A DNA stretch of 64,000 nucleotides, from NCBI RefSeq assembly GCF_030063195.1, contig NZ_JASISS010000003.1:62001-126000 (forward strand), read 5' to 3'. Of this stretch, positions 32,302 through 46,252 are shown piece by piece. The stretch's first letter is position 1, and each line of letters starts with the position of its first letter. The stretch is from Cryobacterium sp. PH31-AA6 (GTDB lineage: Bacteria > Actinomycetota > Actinomycetes > Actinomycetales > Microbacteriaceae). The notes under the pieces were generated by a model. That model was not told the origin of the DNA. It did not search any database and saw only the letters and a list, made by a program, of their open reading frames with translations. The translations under genes were made by a program, and so were the position numbers.

Positions 32302-32411
32302 CCTGCGATGCTACGTCAGTTGGTCCGGCCGGCAGCACCTGACACCGGGTGGCCGGGCGCAGAGACGCCCGACGCAGGGCGGACAGGTCGAGTGGATCCC
32401 CACCGCAGAAA

Positions 32412-32457
32412 CGCCGACGGCGCCGTTCCGGACGAATCCAGGACGACGCCGTCGGCG
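32412..32457 (-). terminator. Stem-loop after typA
   Basis: A perfect 11-bp stem cgccgacggcg / cgccgtcggcg with a 24-base loop (which has inner pairing) starts 15 bases beyond the typA stop. No T tract follows, so it may be a processing barrier or an intrinsic terminator without one. Confidence 0.45.
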
Positions 32458-32471
32458 ACTCTGAGCGTGAG

Positions 32472-34382
<1,911 letters not shown>

Positions 34383-34521
34383 GAAGTAAATCCTTACGAA
34401 GAATGATGCCGCAGAGTACCGCATGCGACGAAGAATGGATGTGTGTGGGCAAAGTCCGACCCAACGGATAATCCTACCGCACTCTCCCTGCCCGGACCCT
34501 GAGAGCGTCGGGTTCGGTCGC

Positions 34522-34560
34522 AAAAAACGCGAACGGGGCGGGAACCGAAGTTCCCGCCCC
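34522..34560 (-). terminator. Intrinsic terminator of the oligopeptide ABC transporter operon
   Basis: A 10-bp stem ggggcgggaa / ttcccgcccc with loop ccgaag, followed on the minus strand by cgcgttttttg (plus-strand aaaaaa at 34522-34527), 50 bases after the ATPase stop. Confidence 0.82.
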
Positions 34561-34610
34561 GCGTCGGTGTGGGTGCTGGTGCCTGGTAGGTCCAGCCGAT
34601 GACGGTGCCC

Positions 34611-36356
34611 TTAGGCCCCGAGCGTGAGGTTTGCGCCGGGGATCGCGTTGAGCAGTTCCCTGGTGTAGTCCTGCTCCGGGTTGTCGAAGACCTTGTCGAC
34701 GGTCGACGACTCGACGATCTTGCCGCGCTGCATGACGCAGACGTGGTCTGCGATCACGCGCACGACCGCGAGGTCGTGGGTGATGAACAGGTAGGTCAGC
34801 CCGAGTTCGGCCTGCAGGTCGGCGAGGAGCTTGAGGATCTGCGCCTGCACCAACACGTCGAGCGCCGACACCGCCTCATCGAGGATCACGATCTCCGGCT
34901 TGAGCGCGAGCGCCCTGGCGATCGCGACACGCTGGCGCTGGCCGCCGGAGAGTTCGTTCGGGTACCGGGTGGCGAGCACCGACGGCAGGGCAACCTGGTC
35001 GAGCAGTTCGTCGACCCTGGCCCGGCGCGAGGTCCGGTCACCGACGTTGTGCACCTGCAGCGGCTCGGCGATCGTGTTGCCGATGTTGCGCAGCGGGTCC
35101 AGGGATCCGTACGGGTCCTGGAACACCGGCTGCATGGTACGACGCAGGTCGAGGAGGCCGCGGCCGCGCAGCGTGGCCGTGTCCGTCCCGTCGATCGTTA
35201 CCGTGCCGCTGGAGGCATCCTCAAGCCGGAGCAGGAGCTTCGCGACCGTGGACTTGCCCGATCCGGATTCGCCGACAAGCGCCATGGTGGTGCCACGTTC
35301 GACGGTGAAGGAGACGTCGTCGACGGCCTTGAAGTCCCGCGCGTCCCGCTTCGCGCCGCGGATCTTGTAGATCTTGGTCAGGGCATCGACCTTGATCGCC
35401 GGTCCACCGGTTGTCGAGGCGGCGGCCCGTCGGCCCGCACGAACCTCGGCGGCCTCGAGAAGGTCGAGACCATCCCCGGCGCGCGGGGCCGTGTGAGCCC
35501 GCTCGGTCAGGTTCTGGTGCGAGGACTGGATCCGGCGGGAAGCCAGGCTCGGTGCCGCAGCGACGAGGCGCCGCGTGTACGGGTGCATCGGATTCTCGAG
35601 GATCTCGCGAGACGGCCCGGACTCGACGACCTTGCCCTTGTACATCACGACGAGCTGTTCGGCGCGTTCCGCGGCGAGGCCCAGGTCGTGGGTGATGAAG
35701 AGCACGGCGGTGCCGATTTCCCGAGTGAGCATGGCCAGGTGGTCCAGAATGACCCGCTGCACGGTGACGTCCAGCGCGGAGGTCGGCTCGTCCGCGATGA
35801 GCAGTTTGGGCCGGGAGGAGAGGCCCATACCGATCAGGACCCGCTGGCGCATGCCGCCGGAGAACTGGTGCGGGAACTGGCGGAGCCGCTTGTCGGCATC
35901 CGCGAGCCCGGCTTCCTTGAGCACCCGGATGGCGTGCTGCTTGACCTCTTTACCGGTCGCGATCCCGTTTGCCCTGATGGCCTCTTCGACCTGGAAGCCG
36001 ATACTCCACACCGGGTTGAGGTTGGCCATCGGGTCCTGGGGCACGAACCCGATCAGGCGTCCGCGCACCTCCTCGAGCCCCTTCTCGTCAAGCTGGGTCA
36101 GGTCGCGGCCCTCAAAGAGCACCTCTCCGCCCGTGATCCGGCCTGAGCCGGGGAGCAGATTGATGATCGCGTGGGCGGTCGTCGACTTGCCTGACCCGCT
36201 CTCGCCGACGATGGCGAGGGTCTGGCCGGGCATCAGCGTGATGTCAATGCCGTTGACGGCGGGAACGAGACCGTTCTGGGTCTGGAAACCGACCTGGAGG
36301 TTCTTGATCTCGAGGAGCGGCTTCACCGCTTCGGTCGTGGAAAGTGGCTCGCTCAT
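34611..36356 (-). CDS. Oligopeptide ABC transporter, fused OppD-OppF ATPase
   Basis: 581 residues: two ABC domains in one chain. The first has GESGSGKSTTAH (about 53-64), the signature FSGGMRQRVLIG, and the Walker B LLIADEPTSALD; the second has GESGSGKSTVAKL, LSGGQRQRVAIA and VILDEAVSALD. A peptide-transporter ('oligo_HPY') C-terminal extension follows each domain, containing Pro-His-rich metal site segments such as NPMHPYTRRL and PEQDYTRELL. It overlaps the permease stop by four bases at its 5' end and forms the operon SBP-SBP-OppB-OppC-OppDF with the genes to its right. Confidence 0.93.
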   Translation of the reverse strand: MSEPLSTTEAVKPLLEIKNLQVGFQTQNGLVPAVNGIDITLMPGQTLAIVGESGSGKSTTAHAIINLLPGSGRITGGEVLFEGRDLTQLDEKGLEEVRGRLIGFVPQDPMANLNPVWSIGFQVEEAIRANGIATGKEVKQHAIRVLKEAGLADADKRLRQFPHQFSGGMRQRVLIGMGLSSRPKLLIADEPTSALDVTVQRVILDHLAMLTREIGTAVLFITHDLGLAAERAEQLVVMYKGKVVESGPSREILENPMHPYTRRLVAAAPSLASRRIQSSHQNLTERAHTAPRAGDGLDLLEAAEVRAGRRAAASTTGGPAIKVDALTKIYKIRGAKRDARDFKAVDDVSFTVERGTTMALVGESGSGKSTVAKLLLRLEDASSGTVTIDGTDTATLRGRGLLDLRRTMQPVFQDPYGSLDPLRNIGNTIAEPLQVHNVGDRTSRRARVDELLDQVALPSVLATRYPNELSGGQRQRVAIARALALKPEIVILDEAVSALDVLVQAQILKLLADLQAELGLTYLFITHDLAVVRVIADHVCVMQRGKIVESSTVDKVFDNPEQDYTRELLNAIPGANLTLGA

Positions 36357-37339
36357 CGAAGCGCCCTCGCCTTCGGGTCGAGTGCGTCGCGCACGACCTC
36401 GCCGAGCGAGATGAACGCGAACACGGTAACGGAGAGAGCGATGGACGGCAGGATCAGGGTCTGCGGGGCGACGCGGAGGTCGTTCTGAGCCTGGTTGATG
36501 TCGTTACCCCAGCTCATGATGTCGCTGCCCAGACCAACACCCAGGAACGACAGGCTGGCCTCGGCGACGATCGCTCCGGCGAGGGAGATGGTCGTGATCA
36601 CGATCACGGGGGCGATCGAGTTCGGCAGCACGTGCTTGAGCAGGATCTTGAACCGGGACAGGCCGAGCGCCGTTGACGCCATCACGAAGTCGGCGTTCTT
36701 GACCCTGAGGATCTCGGATCTCAGCACTCGGGCCGTTGATGGCCAGGCGAAGATACCGATCGCGAGCGAGATGCTCCACACGCTCCGGTACTGGGACAGC
36801 ACCGACATGATGACGACCGCGGCGAGGATGTACGGGATGGAGAAGAAGATGTCTCCGAGGCGGGACAGCACGGCGTCAATCCAGCCGCCGTAGAAACCGG
36901 AGAAGGCACCGAAGAGGATGCCCAGCGTCGTCGTCAGCACGATCACGATGAAACCGACCGACAGCGAGGTCGACGTTCCGTGGATGATCCGCGCGTAGAT
37001 GTCACAGCCCTGCTTGGTGAAGCCGAGCGGGTGACCGTCGGTGGGCCCGCCGTTGCTGTTGCCGAGGATGCAGTTGTTGTTCGGCGGCGTCTGGGTGAAC
37101 AGGCCGGGGAACAGCGCCACGAGCGCGACGAGGAGGATCAGCGCCGCGGAGATCCAGAACATCGGCCGACGGCGCACATCGCGCCAGGCGTCGATCCAGA
37201 GGTTGCTGCGCTTCTCGGCGACCTTGACGGCGTCGACGCCGACGAGCGGCGTCTCATCCAGGGGGGCGACGTAGTGGGTGCTGGAGCGTCCGTCGACGGG
37301 TGTGCCGTCGGTCGGCTCGCCAGTGAGATTACTTGACAT
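36353..37339 (-). CDS. Oligopeptide ABC transporter permease, OppC/DppC type
   Basis: 328 residues with a long cytoplasmic N-terminus containing WIDAWRDVRRRPMFWIS and one N-terminal helix, then the permease core with five helices. The EAA motif region is GLSRFKILLKHVLPNSIAPVIV, and the C-terminal LVREVLDP-like GEVVRDALDPKARAL is typical of DppC/OppC. The start at 37339 overlaps the OppB-type permease stop by 11 bases. Its stop overlaps the ATPase start by four bases. Confidence 0.92.
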   Translation of the reverse strand: MSSNLTGEPTDGTPVDGRSSTHYVAPLDETPLVGVDAVKVAEKRSNLWIDAWRDVRRRPMFWISAALILLVALVALFPGLFTQTPPNNNCILGNSNGGPTDGHPLGFTKQGCDIYARIIHGTSTSLSVGFIVIVLTTTLGILFGAFSGFYGGWIDAVLSRLGDIFFSIPYILAAVVIMSVLSQYRSVWSISLAIGIFAWPSTARVLRSEILRVKNADFVMASTALGLSRFKILLKHVLPNSIAPVIVITTISLAGAIVAEASLSFLGVGLGSDIMSWGNDINQAQNDLRVAPQTLILPSIALSVTVFAFISLGEVVRDALDPKARALR

Positions 37340-38258
37340 AGCGAATCCTTGGGTCGAGCAGACCGTAGAACAGGTCCACCAGGATGTTGACGACGAGGTA
37401 GATCAGAACCATCACGGTGACGAAGGAGACCACTGTGGGACCCTCGCCGCGGATGATGGCCTGGTACAGGGTGTTGCCGACGCCGGGAACGTTGAAGATA
37501 CCTTCCGTGATCGTGGCACCGACGAGGAGCACGCCGAAGTCGGTCGCGAGGTAGGTGACCACCGGGATGAGCGAGTTGCGCAGGATGTGCACGGGAATGA
37601 CCCGGCGACTGCTGAGCCCCTTGCTGTACGCGGTGCGCACGAAGTCGAGCCCGGACGTTTCGATCACCGACGCGCGGGTGAGCCGCACGATCTGGGCGAA
37701 GCTGACACTCGCGAGCACCAGGGCCGGCAGGACGAGGTCCTGCAGGGGGGCGCCGCTGCCCACCGTGGTACGCGCCCAGCCGAGCCAGACGCCGAAGACA
37801 TACTGGCCGACGAACGCGATCACGAAGATCGGCAGGGAGATCAGGATCAGGCTGACGGCCAGCGAGCTCGCATCGAACAGCTTGCCCTTGCGGAGGCCCG
37901 AGATGAGGCCGACGAGGATGCCGAAAAACGTTTCGAACAGCAGCGCCAGGATGGCAAGCCGCGCCGTGACGGGGAAGGTACGGGCCAGGATCGAGGTGAC
38001 GGGTTCACCGGAGAACGACAGCCCGAAGTCTCCGCGGAAGATTCCGCCGAGGTAGATCAGGTACTGAACAAAGAACGGCTGGTCCAGGTGGTACTGGGCC
38101 CGCAACTGGGCCACGACGGCCGGGTTCGGCGTCTTGTCTCCGAAGAGGGCCACGATCGGGTCACCCGGCATGGCGAAGACCATGAAGTAGATCAGGAAGG
38201 TCGTGCCCAGGAACACGGGGATCGCCTGGAGGATTCGTCTGAAGATATATCCGGTCAC
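37329..38258 (-). CDS. Oligopeptide ABC transporter permease, OppB/DppB type
   Basis: 309 residues: first helix near the N-terminus (about 10-30) followed by a large periplasmic-type loop with LDQPFFVQYLIYLGGIFRGDFG, and then five helices ending in LLDPRIRYVK, the C-terminal signature of DppB/OppB permeases. The EAA loop GLSSRRVIPVHILRNSLIPVV is present. It is separated by 200 bases from the first binding-protein gene, with a stem-loop in the gap that may lower downstream expression relative to the binding proteins. Confidence 0.92.
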   Translation of the reverse strand: MTGYIFRRILQAIPVFLGTTFLIYFMVFAMPGDPIVALFGDKTPNPAVVAQLRAQYHLDQPFFVQYLIYLGGIFRGDFGLSFSGEPVTSILARTFPVTARLAILALLFETFFGILVGLISGLRKGKLFDASSLAVSLILISLPIFVIAFVGQYVFGVWLGWARTTVGSGAPLQDLVLPALVLASVSFAQIVRLTRASVIETSGLDFVRTAYSKGLSSRRVIPVHILRNSLIPVVTYLATDFGVLLVGATITEGIFNVPGVGNTLYQAIIRGEGPTVVSFVTVMVLIYLVVNILVDLFYGLLDPRIRYVK

Positions 38259-38407
38259 GAGGCGCCTATGCCTTGCGGATCAATGTAATTGGTCATACGG
38301 GATGAGGAACCTATCTGTGATCGAGCAACCGGAGTTTATACAGATTACCTGCGTGGCGACGCGCTCCGGACAGTGCCAGGGCGCGTCGTACTTTCGTGTC
38401 GGTCATG

Positions 38408-38443
38408 GCGCGGGGGCGGTGACCTGGGTCATCACCCCCGCGC
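38408..38443 (-). terminator. Stem-loop downstream of the first binding-protein gene
   Basis: gcgcgggggcggtgac / gtcatcacccccgcgc pair over 16 positions with one wobble and one mismatch, loop of four. It begins 15 bases past the binding-protein stop. Similar in sequence and position to the hairpin after the second copy. Confidence 0.6.
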
Positions 38444-38457
38444 ACGTCTAGTTCACC

Positions 38458-40071
38458 CTAGTCCTTGGTGATCTCGTTGAAGAGCGGAACCGAGTCCCAG
38501 CCGAAGACGACGCCGTGCACATCCGTCCCGACACCGCCCGTGACGTTGGCGTACCAGAGCGGGATGGAGGGCAGATCCTCAAGCAGGATCTCCTGTGCCT
38601 TCTGGAAGTCGCTGTTCGCCGCGGTCAGGTCGTTCTCGGCCGATCCCCGCGCCAGCAGCGCGTCGAATTCAGGGTTCGAGTACTCCCCGTCGTTGGACCC
38701 GGCGTTGGTCGCGAACGACGGCTCCAGGAAGTTGTATACGCTGGGGTAGTCGGCCTGCCAGCCCGCGCGGAACGCGGTCTGAATGCTTCGGTCGGCGATC
38801 GCGGTGCGGGACTGCGCGAACGTTGGCGTCGGTGCGCCGGACGCCTTGATGCCCAGGGTGTTCTTGATGCTGTTCGAGGCGGCGTCGACCCAGCCCTGGT
38901 GGCCGCCATCGGCGTTGTAGGCGATCTGGAACGTTCCCGTCCAGGGTGAGATGTCATCCGCCTCCGCCCAGAGCTTCTTCGCGGCCTTCGCGTCGAACTC
39001 GAGCACGTCGGAGCCCCGGAGGGTGTCGGTCCAGCCATCGATCACCGGCGACGTGAAATCGGATGCCGGGGTGCGGGTGCCGGAGAAGATGATCTCGGTG
39101 ATCTCGTCACGGTTGATCGCCATCGAGAGGGCCGCACGACGCAGCTTGCCCTCCTCGCCGTCGAAGTGCGCCAGGCGCTCAGGGATCGTCACCGACTGGA
39201 AGATCGCGGCGGGCTGGTTGATCACCCGGTCACCCAGGTCGCTCTCGTAGGTGCCGTAGGCGCTGTCGGGGATCGAGTCGAGCACGTCGAGGTTGTTCGC
39301 GAGCAGGTCGGAGTACGCGGCGCCCTGGTTGGCGTAGAACGTGATCGACAGGCCGCCGTTCTTCGGCGCCCGTCCGCCGGCGTAGTCGGGATTGACGACG
39401 AGGTCGATCTTTTCATTGTGCTTCCAGGCCGTGGCGCCGTCGAGCATGTACGGGCCGTTGCCGATGGGGCTCTCACCGAACGCGGCCATGTCCGTGAACG
39501 CGGACGCCGGGAGCGGGTAGAACGCCGTGGCGCCGAGGCGCTGAGGGAAATCGGCGGTGGGAGCCGTCAGGGCGACCGTGAAGGTGGTGTCGTCGACGAC
39601 GGTGAGGCCGGTCAGGGGGCTGTCCGTCTCGACGCTGTAGCCGGCGATATCCGAGAAGAAGGAGCTGCCCAGCTGGCTGTTGCTGAGCAGGGCCCCGTAC
39701 TGCCAGGCGTCGACGAAGCTCGACGAGGTGAGGGCTTGGCCGTCGCTGAAGGTCAGGCCGGGCTTGATTTTAATGGTGAACGTGGTGTTGTCGTCAGTCG
39801 TGATCGTGTCGGCGACGTCGTTCACGCTCGCACCGTCTGCGTCGTAATAGACCAGGCCGGCAAAGATCGAGTTGACGATCTTCGCGCCGCCGGTCTCGAT
39901 CGTGCTCGTCGGGATCAGGGGATTGTGTGGCTCCGACCCGTTCGTCGTGATGATCGCGGCCGGGTTCGGCGTCGACGCCGGTGCGGCGCCCCCACCCGCG
40001 CAGCCGGAGAGTGTGAGCGCTCCCAGCGCGGCCAGGGTAATGGCGGTGAAGCCTAATTTGGTGATGGTCAT
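38458..40071 (-). CDS. Oligopeptide ABC transporter substrate-binding lipoprotein, copy 1
   Basis: 537 residues from the ATG at 40071, preceded by aggagg. Signal sequence with lipobox LTLSGC (Cys 25 or near), Gly-rich mature start, then an SBP family 5 (OppA/DppA) domain with TFTIKIKPGLTFSDGQ, FVDAWQYGALLSN and GPYMLDGATAWKHNEKI. It should deliver peptides to the permeases encoded downstream. Close relative of copy 2 to its right: most segments are identical or conservatively changed, from the signal peptide to the last residues (LFNEITKD vs IYNEITKG). Confidence 0.92.
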   Translation of the reverse strand: MTITKLGFTAITLAALGALTLSGCAGGGAAPASTPNPAAIITTNGSEPHNPLIPTSTIETGGAKIVNSIFAGLVYYDADGASVNDVADTITTDDNTTFTIKIKPGLTFSDGQALTSSSFVDAWQYGALLSNSQLGSSFFSDIAGYSVETDSPLTGLTVVDDTTFTVALTAPTADFPQRLGATAFYPLPASAFTDMAAFGESPIGNGPYMLDGATAWKHNEKIDLVVNPDYAGGRAPKNGGLSITFYANQGAAYSDLLANNLDVLDSIPDSAYGTYESDLGDRVINQPAAIFQSVTIPERLAHFDGEEGKLRRAALSMAINRDEITEIIFSGTRTPASDFTSPVIDGWTDTLRGSDVLEFDAKAAKKLWAEADDISPWTGTFQIAYNADGGHQGWVDAASNSIKNTLGIKASGAPTPTFAQSRTAIADRSIQTAFRAGWQADYPSVYNFLEPSFATNAGSNDGEYSNPEFDALLARGSAENDLTAANSDFQKAQEILLEDLPSIPLWYANVTGGVGTDVHGVVFGWDSVPLFNEITKD

Positions 40072-40116
40072 GTTTCCTCCTGAGCCGGGCGACGCACGCT
40101 GCGCGCCGGGCATACA

Positions 40117-40149
40117 GAAAGGGCGATGACAGTGCGTCATCGCCCTTTC
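40117..40149 (-). terminator. Stem-loop downstream of the second binding-protein gene
   Basis: A perfect 14-bp stem gaaagggcgatgac / gtcatcgccctttc with loop agtgc. It starts 18 bases after the stop at 40167 and lies before the ribosome site of copy 1. It could terminate part of the transcripts or protect the upstream mRNA. Confidence 0.7.
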
Positions 40150-40166
40150 CCCGTGCTCAGTTAAGA

Positions 40167-41783
40167 CTAGCCCTTGGTGATCTCGTTGTAGATCGGGACC
40201 GAGTTCCAGCCGAAGTTCACGTTCTGAACGCTCGTGCCGTAGCCACCGGTGACGTTGGAGTACCAGAGCGGGATCGCCGGGAGGTCCTGAAGCAGGATCT
40301 CCTGTGCGGCCTGGAAGTCCTTGTTCGCGGAGTCGAGGTCGGTCTCGGAAGAGCCCTTCTTCAGCAGTGCGTCGAACTTGGGGTTCGAGTAGTCACCGTC
40401 GTTGGAGCCCGCGTTGGTCGCGTAGATCGGGCCGAGGAAGTTGAACAGACCCGGGTAGTCGGCCTGCCATCCGGTGCGGAAGGCGGTCTCGATGGTGCGG
40501 TTCGTGATCAGCGTGCGAGCTTCCTTGAACGTCGGGTACGGCGCGCCAACCGCGTCGATGCCGAGCGTGTTCTTGATGCTGTTCATCGTTGCGTCAACCC
40601 AGCCCTGGTGGCCGCCATCCGCGTTGTACGCGATCTGGAAGGTACCGGTCCACGGGGAGATCGCGTCGGCCTCGGCCCACAGCTTCTTCGCCTTGGTGGC
40701 GTCGAACTTGAGGACGTCGGCGCCCTTGAGCTTGTCGGTCCAACCGTCGATCACCGGTGAGGTGAAGTCGGAGGCCGGGGTGCGGGTGCCGGAGAAGATG
40801 ATCTTCGTGATTTCGTCACGGTTGATCGCCATCGAGAGGGCTGCACGACGCAGCTTGCCCTCTTCACCGTCGAAGTGCGCCAGTCGGGCCGGGATCGTGA
40901 AGGACTGGAAGATCGCGGCCGGCTGGTTCACAGCCCGGTCGCCGAGGTCCTTCTCGTAGGTGCCGTATGCGCTGTCCGGAAGGGCGTCGAGAACGTCGAG
41001 GTTGTTCGCGAGCAGGTCGGAGTACGCGGCGCCCTGGTTGGCGTAGAAGATGATCGTGAGGCCACCGTTGGCGGGCTTGCGTCCACCGTCGTAGGCCGGG
41101 TTGACCACGAGGCTGATCTTCTCGTTGTGCTTCCAGGCGGTGCCGCTGCCCAGCATGTACGGGCCGTTGCCGACCGGGTTCTCACCGAAGGCGGCCATGT
41201 CCGTGAACGCGGAAGCCGGGAGCGGGCTGAAGGCCGAGTAGCCGAGGCGCAGCGGGAAGTCGGACAGCGCGGAGGTCAGGGTGACCGTGAACGTGGTGTC
41301 GTCGACGACCTTGAGGCCGGTCAGGGGGCTGTCCTCGTCATAGCTGAAGCCTTCGATGTCCTCGAAGAAGTAGCTGGAGAGCTGGGCGTTGCTGAGCAGC
41401 GCGCCGTACTGCCAGGCGTCGACGAAGCTCGACGACGTGACGGGCTCGTCGTTGGTGAACTTGAGGCCCGACTTGATCTTGATCGTGTAAGTCGTGTTGT
41501 CGTCAGACTTGATCGAGTCGGCGACGTCGTTGACGGGTGCGCCCTTCGCGTCGTAGTAGACGAGGCCGGCGAAGATGGCGTCGATGATCTTGCCGCCACC
41601 GGTTTCGTTGGTGTTGGTCGGGATCAACGGGTTCTGCGGCTCGGAGCCGTTCGTCGTGATGATCGCGCTTGCGTCGCTCGACGCCGCAGGCGTGCCGGCA
41701 CCGCCGCCGGCGCAGCCGGACAGAGTGAGGGCCCCCACAGCGGCCAGAACAATGGCAGTGATGCCCAGTCTGTTGATCTTCAA
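40167..41783 (-). CDS. Oligopeptide ABC transporter substrate-binding lipoprotein, copy 2
   Basis: 538 residues from a TTG at 41783 preceded by aggaggaaaa. Signal and lipobox LTLSGC, followed by GGGAGTPAASSDASAIITTNGSEPQNPLIPTN (only partially shown) and the same SBP family 5 domain as copy 1. The two are collinear over the full length with only short differences, so a tandem duplication is obvious. The copy nearest the promoter (this one) is expected to be the more strongly expressed. Different residues in the ligand-contact regions could separate substrate ranges; not testable here. Confidence 0.92.
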   Translation of the reverse strand: MKINRLGITAIVLAAVGALTLSGCAGGGAGTPAASSDASAIITTNGSEPQNPLIPTNTNETGGGKIIDAIFAGLVYYDAKGAPVNDVADSIKSDDNTTYTIKIKSGLKFTNDEPVTSSSFVDAWQYGALLSNAQLSSYFFEDIEGFSYDEDSPLTGLKVVDDTTFTVTLTSALSDFPLRLGYSAFSPLPASAFTDMAAFGENPVGNGPYMLGSGTAWKHNEKISLVVNPAYDGGRKPANGGLTIIFYANQGAAYSDLLANNLDVLDALPDSAYGTYEKDLGDRAVNQPAAIFQSFTIPARLAHFDGEEGKLRRAALSMAINRDEITKIIFSGTRTPASDFTSPVIDGWTDKLKGADVLKFDATKAKKLWAEADAISPWTGTFQIAYNADGGHQGWVDATMNSIKNTLGIDAVGAPYPTFKEARTLITNRTIETAFRTGWQADYPGLFNFLGPIYATNAGSNDGDYSNPKFDALLKKGSSETDLDSANKDFQAAQEILLQDLPAIPLWYSNVTGGYGTSVQNVNFGWNSVPIYNEITKG

Positions 41784-42055
41784 TTTTCCTCCTGTACAAA
41801 GTGAGCGCGGGGCTGGTTTGTGGCCAGGCTGACGCGCCAGATGATCTCGACCTTAGGGACCGTTCGCGCGCACTGCACCACGAAACGCAATAACGTTACC
41901 GAGGCGAAACACAACGCGCACGATTGTTTCGGTTATCCGTCATTTCGTGCAGGATTCTGCGCCTCTGCGCGACGGCCTCGAGACGGTCGGGTCGGACCGC
42001 TGCGGGGAGGCCGCGCCCACCCCGCGCCGGACCGCCGCGATGCGATGATTGTTCC

Positions 42056-42448
42056 ATGGACAGTTACTCCCCCGCACGGTCGGCGCTGCTTATCTTCGAC
42101 GGTGACTGCGCGTTCTGCACCACCTCCGTGGCCCGGATGGGACGCATCCTTCCGGCCATGCCCGCGGCGGCGCCGTACCAATGGACGGATCTGGCCTCCT
42201 ACGCGCTGACCACCGCGGATGCCGCGTCCCGGGTCTGGCTCGTCGACGGCGGCCGGCAATACGGCGGGGCCGCGGCGGTCGCCGCCCTGCTCCGACGCCA
42301 GCCGTCGCCCGGCTGGCGGATGCTGGGCTGGCTCGGCACGGTTCCACCGTGGTCCTGGGCGGCCTCGGTCGGCTACCGGCTGGTGGCCCGGTTCCGCCAC
42401 CGGCTTCCCGGGGGCACGCCCGCCTGCGCGACGAGACCAGCCACATGA
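42056..42448 (+). CDS. DCC family thiol-disulphide oxidoreductase-like protein (DUF393)
   Basis: 130 residues from the ATG at 42056. The defining motif DGDCAFCTTS is at about residues 16-25 and an Arg/Trp-rich middle (RMGRILPAMPAAAPYQWTDL) and VWLVDGGRQYGGAAAVAALL follow, as in the DCC family (named for Asp-Cys-Cys). A redox role is predicted for the CxxC pair; no partner known. The stop overlaps the next gene's ATG (atga), so it is cotranscribed with the CPBP protease gene. Confidence 0.82.
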   Translation: MDSYSPARSALLIFDGDCAFCTTSVARMGRILPAMPAAAPYQWTDLASYALTTADAASRVWLVDGGRQYGGAAAVAALLRRQPSPGWRMLGWLGTVPPWSWAASVGYRLVARFRHRLPGGTPACATRPAT

Positions 42449-43233
42449 ACCCTGGTCGCCTGAACCCCGTTCGACCGGGCCGTGCCGGCCGGTACTGGGA
42501 GATCGCGATCGTGCTCGGGCTCTCGCTCGGGGCATCCGCCGTCTATTCGATCGTGGCGATCATCGCCAGACTCACCGACACGACCCCGCTCGCACAGCAG
42601 ACCGCCAGCATCAACGGCTCGCAGTCGACGCGGGAGTGGCTCGACTTCAGCTACCAGTTCCTCGGCCTGTTCTTCGCGTTGTTCGGCGTCGCCCTCGTGC
42701 TCTATCTGTTGTGGCAACCACGCCGCAGCGCCTTCCGCCGGCTCGGCTTCGACCTCACCGACGGGTGGCGGGACCTGCTCCGGGGCGGTGGCCTCGTGCT
42801 CGCCATCGGCATCCCGGGCCTGGCCCTCTACCTGGCCGGCCGGATGCTGGGGATCACGGTCGCCGTCGTGCCCCAGCCGATCGACACGTTCTGGTGGACG
42901 ATCCCGGTCCTCCTGCTCTCGGCGGTGCGGGCCGGACTCACCGAGGAACTCATCGTCATCGGCTACCTCTTTACTCGGCTGCGCGAGCTCGGCTGGTCGA
43001 CCTGGACGATCATCGGGTCGACGGCGTTGCTGCGCGGCAGCTACCACCTCTATCAGGGCATCGGCCCCTTCATCGGCAACGCGGTGATGGGGGTCGTCTT
43101 CGGCTGGTGCTACACCCGCTGGGGCCGCACGATGCCGCTGGTGATCGCACACACGCTCCTCGACGTCCTCTCCTTCGTCGGCTACCCCCTCGCCCTGGCC
43201 TGGTGGCCGGCCCTCCTCACCCCCGCCACCTGA
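42445..43233 (+). CDS. CPBP (CAAX/bacteriocin self-immunity) family intramembrane protease
   Basis: 262 residues from the ATG at 42445 with about seven hydrophobic helices. The conserved glutamate pair is in GLTEELIVIGYLFTRL, followed by YHLYQGIGPFIGNAVMGVVFG (positions about 195-220) and HTLLDVLSFVG, the three motifs of this glutamic intramembrane protease family. EExxxR is altered to EELIVIG, so the Arg is missing; activity is uncertain. Possible roles are protein maturation or self-immunity. It ends before a 61-bp hairpin facing gcvP. Confidence 0.82.
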   Translation: MNPGRLNPVRPGRAGRYWEIAIVLGLSLGASAVYSIVAIIARLTDTTPLAQQTASINGSQSTREWLDFSYQFLGLFFALFGVALVLYLLWQPRRSAFRRLGFDLTDGWRDLLRGGGLVLAIGIPGLALYLAGRMLGITVAVVPQPIDTFWWTIPVLLLSAVRAGLTEELIVIGYLFTRLRELGWSTWTIIGSTALLRGSYHLYQGIGPFIGNAVMGVVFGWCYTRWGRTMPLVIAHTLLDVLSFVGYPLALAWWPALLTPAT

Positions 43234-43250
43234 TTCCCCGAGCTCACTCC

Positions 43251-43311
43251 CGCGAGAGTGCAGTTTTCGCCCCCTCAGCAGCGCCGAAGGGGCGAAAAGT
43301 ACACTCTCGCG
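43251..43311. terminator. 61-bp hairpin element, copy C
   Basis: Left arm 43251-43276 begins cgcgagagtgcagttttcgc; loop agcagcgcc (43277-43285); right arm 43286-43311, pairing with two mismatches. It separates the convergent CPBP gene and gcvP, which ends 15 bases away. Confidence 0.85.
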
Positions 43312-43325
43312 GGCCCAGAGGGGGG

Positions 43326-46223
<2,898 letters not shown>

Positions 46224-46252
46224 GTGTTGGGTGACCTGGCTTCGCGTTGGGG

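Noticed and set aside
43251..43311. Hairpin copy C as a small gene
   Set aside because: It has no start codon or ribosome site and is a 61-bp palindrome like copies A and B.
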